Shown in pieces: positions 7,847-11,514 of a stretch of DNA of 11,514 nt (its first letter is position 1; each line of letters starts with the position of its first letter). The stretch is from contig CAZMNO010000080.1 of NCBI GenBank assembly GCA_964567685.1, positions 1 through 11,514 of the forward strand. The letters are read 5' to 3'. Below the pieces are notes generated by a model. It searched no databases. It was not told the origin of the DNA and was given only the letters and a program-made list of their open reading frames with translations. The DNA comes from UBA5972 sp964567685 (GTDB lineage: Bacteria > Pseudomonadota > Alphaproteobacteria > Rhodobacterales > Rhodobacteraceae). Made by a program: the position numbers and the translations under genes.

Positions 7847-8727
7847 CAGTATTCCACCTTTCTTTCCACATAGCGGAACTGAACCACCGTCATGGCAATA
7901 ACGAGGAACATCAGGATGACGGACTGCGCTGCCGAGCCACCCAGGTCGAGGCCGACAAAGCCGTCGTTGTAGACCTTGTAGACAAGAATGGTGGTCGCGT
8001 TTGCAGGTCCGCCCTGTGTTACGGCGTGGATGATTCCGAAAGTATCGAAGAACGCATAAACTGCGTTGATCACCAACAGGAAGAAGGTTGTCGGCGACAC
8101 CAACGGGAAAATGTGATCCCAGAAACGGCGCACCGGTCCGGCACCGTCAATCGCAGCGGCCTCGATCAGCGAGCGTGGGATTGACTGCATCGCGGCAAGA
8201 TAAAACAGGAAATTATAAGCGATCTGTTTCCATGCTGCAGCGAAAATCACCAGCATCATGGCATGCGAGCCATTGAGGTAATGGTTCCAGTCGATACCCA
8301 CGAACTCCAGAATATACGGGAAAATCCCTAGCGTCGGGTTGAACATGAATACCCACAGGGCACCAGCAAGCACCGGGGCGACCGCATAGGGCCAGATCAG
8401 AAGCGTGCGATATGTCGTAGCGCCCTTCACGATACGGTCCGCAAAACCCGCGAGGATCAGAGCGGCGGACATTGAAAGGACAGCGACGCAAATTGAAAAG
8501 AAAATCGTGCGTCCAAAACTACCCAGATACTGTTCGTCCGTTGCCAGGTAGGTAAAATTCTCGAACCAGACGAATTCGGTGGACATCCCGAAGGCGTCTT
8601 CGATCAAAAATGACTGGTAGATTGCCTGACCTGCGGGCCAAATAAAAAACACCAAAGTAATGATGACCTGTGGTGCAACCAAAAGATACGGTAGCAGTGA
8701 GGTCGGGAAGTGAACACGCTTTAGCAT
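7846..8727 (-). CDS. ugpA: sn-Glycerol-3-phosphate ABC transporter permease
   Basis: Inner-membrane permease of 293 residues, MalF-like. Hydrophobic segments are at about 11-32, 70-95, 104-128, 152-178, 206-228 and 262-284. The EAA loop is at about 184-209 (PRSLIEAAAIDGAGPVRRFW, then DHIFPL). It pairs with UgpE to form the transmembrane channel fed by UgpB. The ATG at 8727 follows ugpB after a 72-base gap that holds a strong stem-loop. No good Shine-Dalgarno sequence is seen before it, so expression is likely lower than for ugpB. It ends in VEY with a stop overlapping ugpE. Length and order agree with E. coli UgpA (295 residues). Confidence 0.93.
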   Translation of the reverse strand: MLKRVHFPTSLLPYLLVAPQVIITLVFFIWPAGQAIYQSFLIEDAFGMSTEFVWFENFTYLATDEQYLGSFGRTIFFSICVAVLSMSAALILAGFADRIVKGATTYRTLLIWPYAVAPVLAGALWVFMFNPTLGIFPYILEFVGIDWNHYLNGSHAMMLVIFAAAWKQIAYNFLFYLAAMQSIPRSLIEAAAIDGAGPVRRFWDHIFPLVSPTTFFLLVINAVYAFFDTFGIIHAVTQGGPANATTILVYKVYNDGFVGLDLGGSAAQSVILMFLVIAMTVVQFRYVERKVEY

Positions 8728-8760
8728 ATTGGGCTGGCCGCTGGTGAGGTTTTGAACAAA

Positions 8761-8788
8761 TTGGCGGCCCCGGATACGGGGCCGCCAA
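8761..8788 (-). terminator. ugpB-ugpA intergenic stem-loop (partial terminator or mRNA stabiliser)
   Basis: A perfect 12-bp inverted repeat, TTGGCGGCCCCG against CGGGGCCGCCAA, with a 4-base loop. It starts 11 bases after the ugpB stop in the transcript direction. The stem is very GC-rich; the RNA after it reads AAUUUGUUC, a weak U tract. Such hairpins after the binding-protein gene of ABC operons are known to protect the upstream mRNA or cause partial termination, giving excess binding protein. Which of these applies here cannot be told from sequence. Confidence 0.8.
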
Positions 8789-8799
8789 AGTCGATCAGT

Positions 8800-10104
8800 T
8801 TAGTTCGCGGTACGTTCGAACTTGCGAAGAAGTGCGTTGCCGCGCTCAACCGCATTGTCCAGCGCTTCCTGTGCAGAGATATTGCCAGCCCAAAGCGCTT
8901 CCATTTCCTCGTTGATCACATCTCGGATCTGCACGAAGTTGCCGAACCGCAGGCCACGAGAATTTGGCGTCGGAGTGTTCAGGCTAAGCTGCTTGATAGC
9001 CGTATCCGTGCCCGGATTGGAGTCATAGAAACCCTGCTCGGCGCTCAGATCAGCCGCTGCGGTGGTGATCGGCACATAACCGGTTTCCTGGTGCCACCAA
9101 GCCTGTACCTCAGGCGAAGACAAGTAGGTCATAAACTTCGCCAGACCTTTGTATTCGTCCGCTTCGTGACCCTGCAGCGCCCACAAAGTTGCACCACCGA
9201 TGATCGAGTTCTGAGGAGCGTCCGCGACGCCGGTATCAAGCGGCAGCATAGTCTGGGCAAATTCGAAGTCGGCCTGCGATACCATCGAGCCGTAGTAAGC
9301 CGATGAGTTCATCCACATGCCGCACTCACCATTGGTGAACATCGGCAGCGAGTCGCCGCGGCGACCACCGTAAACGAACAGTTTGTCTTCCTGCATATCC
9401 GCAATTTCCTGCAAACGGGCAGCGACTTGTTCATTATTGAATGTAAACTTTGTATCAAAACCAGTGAAACCATTTTCCTGGGTGCCGATAGGTAGGTTGT
9501 GCCAAGCCGAGAAGTTCTCGATCATCACCCAGCTCTGCCAACCAAACGAGAAACCGCATGACATGCCGTTGTCGACAAGTGCTTGCGCAGCTGTTTTTAC
9601 CTCGTCCCAGGTTTCCGGAACCTTGGCGCCAGCCGCTTTCAAAGCGTCTGCATTGTACCACAGAACCGGCGTCGAGCTATTGAACGGCATCGAAAGCAGC
9701 TTGCCATCAGATGTCTGATAGTAGGAGACTACCGCAGGAAGATAGGCCGAACCGTCAAACGCTTCGCCGGCGTCATCCATCATTTGCTCGATTGGATAGA
9801 TAGCGCCTTCTGCGGCCATCATCGTTGCGGTTCCAACTTCAAACACCTGCACCAGATGGGGCTGCTCGCCGGCGCGGAACGCTGCGACTGCCGAGGTCAT
9901 AGTTTCGGTGTAGTTGCCTTTATAGCTCGGAACGACAACGTACTCGCTTTGGCTTGCATTGAAGTCAGCGGCCATTTTGTCGACGCGTTCGCCGTTGGTC
10001 CCGCCCATGGCATGCCACCAATTGATTTCGGTCTGGGCGACCACGGTACCAGCGCTCAGCACGACAGTGGCTGCCCCCGCGAAGAGTATTTTTGAGATCG
10101 TCAT
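8800..10104 (-). CDS. ugpB: sn-Glycerol-3-phosphate-binding periplasmic protein
   Basis: Periplasmic solute-binding protein of 434 residues that delivers G3P or glycerophosphodiesters to UgpAE. Signal peptide at 1-23: basic start MTISK, hydrophobic core, probable cleavage after VVA. Mature start INWWHAMGGTNGERVDKM is typical of UgpB. Residues line up with the G3P site of E. coli UgpB as I recall it: Tyr65 (YKGNY), Glu89 (VFEVGTATMM), Ser144 (FNSSTP), a Ser near 267-268 (MNSSAYYG), Gly303/304, Tyr343 and Arg394. The start at 10104 is preceded by a strong GGGAGG five bases upstream. An in-frame ATG at 10173 would add 23 residues ahead of the signal peptide and is rejected. This is the promoter-proximal gene of the operon. 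Confidence 0.96.
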   Translation of the reverse strand: MTISKILFAGAATVVLSAGTVVAQTEINWWHAMGGTNGERVDKMAADFNASQSEYVVVPSYKGNYTETMTSAVAAFRAGEQPHLVQVFEVGTATMMAAEGAIYPIEQMMDDAGEAFDGSAYLPAVVSYYQTSDGKLLSMPFNSSTPVLWYNADALKAAGAKVPETWDEVKTAAQALVDNGMSCGFSFGWQSWVMIENFSAWHNLPIGTQENGFTGFDTKFTFNNEQVAARLQEIADMQEDKLFVYGGRRGDSLPMFTNGECGMWMNSSAYYGSMVSQADFEFAQTMLPLDTGVADAPQNSIIGGATLWALQGHEADEYKGLAKFMTYLSSPEVQAWWHQETGYVPITTAAADLSAEQGFYDSNPGTDTAIKQLSLNTPTPNSRGLRFGNFVQIRDVINEEMEALWAGNISAQEALDNAVERGNALLRKFERTAN

Positions 10105-10120
10105 TCTTTCCTCCCTTTTC
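10105..10120 (-). promoter_or_regulatory. Strong ribosome binding site of ugpB
   Basis: On the minus strand the sequence before the ATG reads AAAAGGGAGGAAAGA. GGGAGG is close to the ideal Shine-Dalgarno sequence, at good spacing. It decides the ugpB start in favour of the signal-peptide ATG and is clearly stronger than the site of any downstream gene, which fits the need for abundant binding protein. Confidence 0.8.
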
Positions 10121-10126
10121 AGAATA

Positions 10127-10156
10127 TTCACTGTTGTGCGCAAGACATTCAGTGAA
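10127..10156. promoter_or_regulatory. 30-bp dyad in the ugpB leader (candidate operator)
   Basis: Perfect 7-bp inverted repeat TTCACTG-N16-CAGTGAA, with the palindrome TGCGCA near its middle (10137-10142). It lies 23-52 bases before the ugpB ATG. The two minus-strand halves also resemble each other as imperfect direct repeats about two helical turns apart. It may be a binding site for the divergent LysR protein or another regulator, or a leader-RNA hairpin. Function is inferred only. Confidence 0.4.
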
Positions 10157-10195
10157 GAGAAACAATAATGCAAGTTAATTTTTTATAGCCTAAAA

Positions 10196-10201
10196 TATAA
10201 T
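10196..10201 (+). promoter_or_regulatory. Candidate -10 box for the lysR gene
   Basis: A perfect TATAAT in the AT-rich part of the divergent intergenic region. No good -35 is seen 16-18 bases upstream. Transcription from it would begin near 10208, which would leave the ATG at 10210 almost leaderless and supports the TTG at 10264 as the LysR start. An overlapping divergent promoter for ugpB is likely in the same AT-rich stretch (for example TATAAA on the minus strand at 10182-10187), but this is weak. Confidence 0.35.
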
Positions 10202-10212
10202 AAGATGTTATG

Positions 10213-10225
10213 TTCAGCAAGCTGA
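10213..10225. promoter_or_regulatory. T-N11-A dyad, candidate LysR-type operator
   Basis: TTCAGCAAGCTGA fits the LysR-family T-N11-A pattern and contains the perfect dyad TCAGC-AA-GCTGA. It sits between the two divergent genes, upstream of the likely ugpB promoter, where a LysR protein usually binds. A separate perfect 10-bp palindrome GTTTCGAAAC lies at 10234-10243. T-N11-A motifs are common by chance, so this is tentative. Confidence 0.35.
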
Positions 10226-10263
10226 TCTTTCGCGTTTCGAAACCGAAGCAAGAGGTTAACTCG

Positions 10264-11169
10264 TTGAAATTTAAACTCAGACAGTTAGAAGCGTTCCGCG
10301 CGGTTGCAGAGACCGGTAATGTGACCAAAGCCGCAAAAAGGTTGGGTGTTTCGCAGCCAGCCGTGAGCCGTTTACTATCGGATTTTTCTGCGTCAGCTGG
10401 TTTTGAGCTTTTTACGCGTAGACGCGGTGTCCTTCAGCCGACGAACGATTCGCGTTATCTTCTCGCAGAGGTCCGGCGCATTCTAGACAGCCTCGATCAT
10501 CTTGACGATCTGCGCCGTGACCTCACTGAGCGTACTGGCGGGCACGTCAGGGTTGCCTGCCTGCCCGGGTTCGCCACCAGCCATCTTCCAGCTGTATTGG
10601 TGCGCTTCCTGGAAACAAGGCCCGGCGTAACGGTGTCGCTTGAACCCGATCGCCCGGAACGTATCATGGAATGGATCATCGGTGAGCAATATGACTGTGG
10701 AATAACGGACGGCTTCGTTGGTCATCCCGCCACACTCAGTCAGGACTTATTCGTCAAATCAGCCTGCATTTTGCCACAAGGTCATCCACTTGGTGACAAG
10801 GCGAATATTACACCCCTCGATCTTGCGAACGAGCGTCTGATCCACACGCGGCGAGACAGCCAGTTCTTTCAGTATCTATCGCGCGCGTTTTCTGAGAGTG
10901 GGGTCGGGATTAATACTCTGGTCGAGGTGCGACAATTCAATACCGCTTGCGGGATGGTAAGCGAGGGCCTTGGAGCTTCCATCGTCAGCGTCATAGATGC
11001 CGAAGCATTCCGAAACACAGGTATTGTGATCCGCCCATTCCGCCCGAAAATTAATCACCGGCTATCCATCCTGCAACCTGCCTCGGGCCCGAGTTCACCG
11101 GTCGTACTGGACTTCGTCGATACGTTTATCGAAAGCCTCCAGCCATTTCTCGCGAAGGAAAGTAAGTAA
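10264..11169 (+). CDS. LysR-family transcriptional regulator, divergent from the ugp operon
   Basis: DNA-binding regulator of 301 residues from the TTG at 10264. The N-terminal winged helix-turn-helix is at about 1-60 (KLRQLEAFRAVAETGNVTKA, then AKRLGVSQPAVSRLL), followed by a linker helix and a two-lobed effector-binding domain from about 92 (HVRVACLPGFATSHLPAVL). The frame is open to an ATG at 10210, giving 319 residues. I prefer TTG because AAGAGG stands 8 bases before it, the length is then typical, and MKFKLRQLEAF is a usual LysR N-terminus, whereas the ATG has no ribosome site. Its divergent position makes it the likely regulator of ugpB and the genes after it, probably responding to a G3P-related effector (inference). 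The effector domain recalls OccR/NocR-like and other substrate-sensing members, but I cannot assign the ligand. Confidence 0.9.
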   Translation: MKFKLRQLEAFRAVAETGNVTKAAKRLGVSQPAVSRLLSDFSASAGFELFTRRRGVLQPTNDSRYLLAEVRRILDSLDHLDDLRRDLTERTGGHVRVACLPGFATSHLPAVLVRFLETRPGVTVSLEPDRPERIMEWIIGEQYDCGITDGFVGHPATLSQDLFVKSACILPQGHPLGDKANITPLDLANERLIHTRRDSQFFQYLSRAFSESGVGINTLVEVRQFNTACGMVSEGLGASIVSVIDAEAFRNTGIVIRPFRPKINHRLSILQPASGPSSPVVLDFVDTFIESLQPFLAKESK

Positions 11170-11514
11170 TTGTCCGGCTATACACGCGCCTTTTGCCGCG
11201 TCGCCATATGTTTTCTTTTTATGCCACCGATCTGCCCGCTTCGAAAATCTCGGTCTTTCGATGCAACCCAATTTACCGAGCAATCAATTTCTGTCGTTTG
11301 ATCTAGTTTGCACACTTGGTCAGAAACTTGATGTCAGAACTCCATGGATAACAAAATCTGTTACACGTGCGCGAAAAGCAGCCTGATCCCCTGCGGGAAA
11401 TAATCAAGCTCATCTCGCGACGGGGATACCAGCCATTCGTGTGCGAAAGCCCAGCGGCGGCTTTGTCCCGCATCTCGGTCCTTGCTGCAAGCTGCAGCGA
11501 ATGACTGGTCTGGA
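11170..11514. other. Right-edge segment without recognised gene
   Basis: 345 bases with no gene I can support. Contents noted: the weak terminator above; a short plus-strand frame (11352-11504, GTG at 11367, 45 residues, no ribosome site) whose translation DPLREIIKLISRRGYQPF loosely resembles the first helix and second strand of response-regulator receiver domains; and an ATCCCC/GGGGAT inverted repeat (11386-11391 and 11422-11427). A gene may begin beyond the edge. Confidence 0.4.
11184..11220 (+). terminator. Weak candidate terminator after the lysR gene
   Basis: A 5-bp stem ACGCG/CGCGT with an 8-base loop lies 14 bases after the LysR stop. It is followed, after a 9-base gap, by the T-rich run TTTTCTTTTT. 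The stem is short and the T run is displaced, so termination is possible but not strongly supported. Confidence 0.3.

Noticed and set aside
8752..9306. 184-residue plus-strand open frame
   Set aside because: Antisense to ugpB and runs through the intergenic hairpin; no family resemblance.
10105..10173. 23-residue N-terminal extension of UgpB from ATG 10173
   Set aside because: It would precede a complete signal peptide; the strong ribosome site is at the internal ATG 10104.
10157..10230. PhoB box upstream of ugpB
   Set aside because: The only CTG-led candidates here match the CTGTCAT direct-repeat consensus poorly; no pair with 11-base spacing is convincing.
1..11514. CRISPR array, tRNA, rRNA or insertion sequence
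   Set aside because: No regularly spaced repeats, no cloverleaf-like or rRNA-like stretch, and no transposase or terminal inverted repeats were seen.

Overview
The window looks like the chromosome of an alphaproteobacterium, most likely of the Roseobacter/Rhodobacteraceae group. This rests on protein character, a GC content judged by eye to be in the mid-50s, and gene content. It is almost filled by one long minus-strand gene cluster for uptake and breakdown of glycerol 3-phosphate (G3P) and glycerophosphodiesters, the deacylated head groups of phospholipids. A divergent LysR-type regulator stands at its head.

Layout, in the direction of the operon (right to left). At 10264-11169 (+) is the LysR-family regulator. 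A 159-base intergenic region follows, with an AT-rich core, several dyad sequences and a strong ribosome binding site for ugpB. Then come ugpB (periplasmic binding protein), a perfect 12-bp stem-loop, ugpA and ugpE (permeases), ugpC (ATPase), ugpQ (glycerophosphodiester phosphodiesterase), a HAD-superfamily phosphatase, a Na/Pi-cotransporter-like protein with a PhoU-like tail, glpD (FAD G3P dehydrogenase) and a GpdQ-like metallophosphoesterase. Junctions are tight: ugpA/ugpE, ugpC/ugpQ and glpD/metallophosphoesterase overlap by 1-4 bases, and most other gaps are 6-72 bases. The widest is 117 bases, before the Na/Pi gene.

Working model (inference). UgpBAEC imports G3P or glycerophosphodiesters. 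UgpQ, and originally the GpdQ-like enzyme, would release the alcohol and leave G3P. GlpD oxidises G3P to dihydroxyacetone phosphate and feeds electrons to quinone. The Na/Pi-type carrier may balance or export the phosphate that accumulates when an organophosphate is used as a carbon source. The HAD enzyme is an unassigned phosphatase. No convincing PhoB box is visible, and a LysR regulator sits in its place, so control may follow carbon or substrate rather than phosphate.

The clearest anomaly is at the left end. The metallophosphoesterase carries every early metal-binding motif of the GpdQ family but stops within its last motif (Gly-His-Ile-Thr instead of Gly-His-x-His). The family's usual C-terminal ~75 residues are missing, while another frame stays open almost to the window edge. 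I read it as a recently broken gene. The 129 bases at the left edge and the 345 bases at the right edge hold no gene I recognise.
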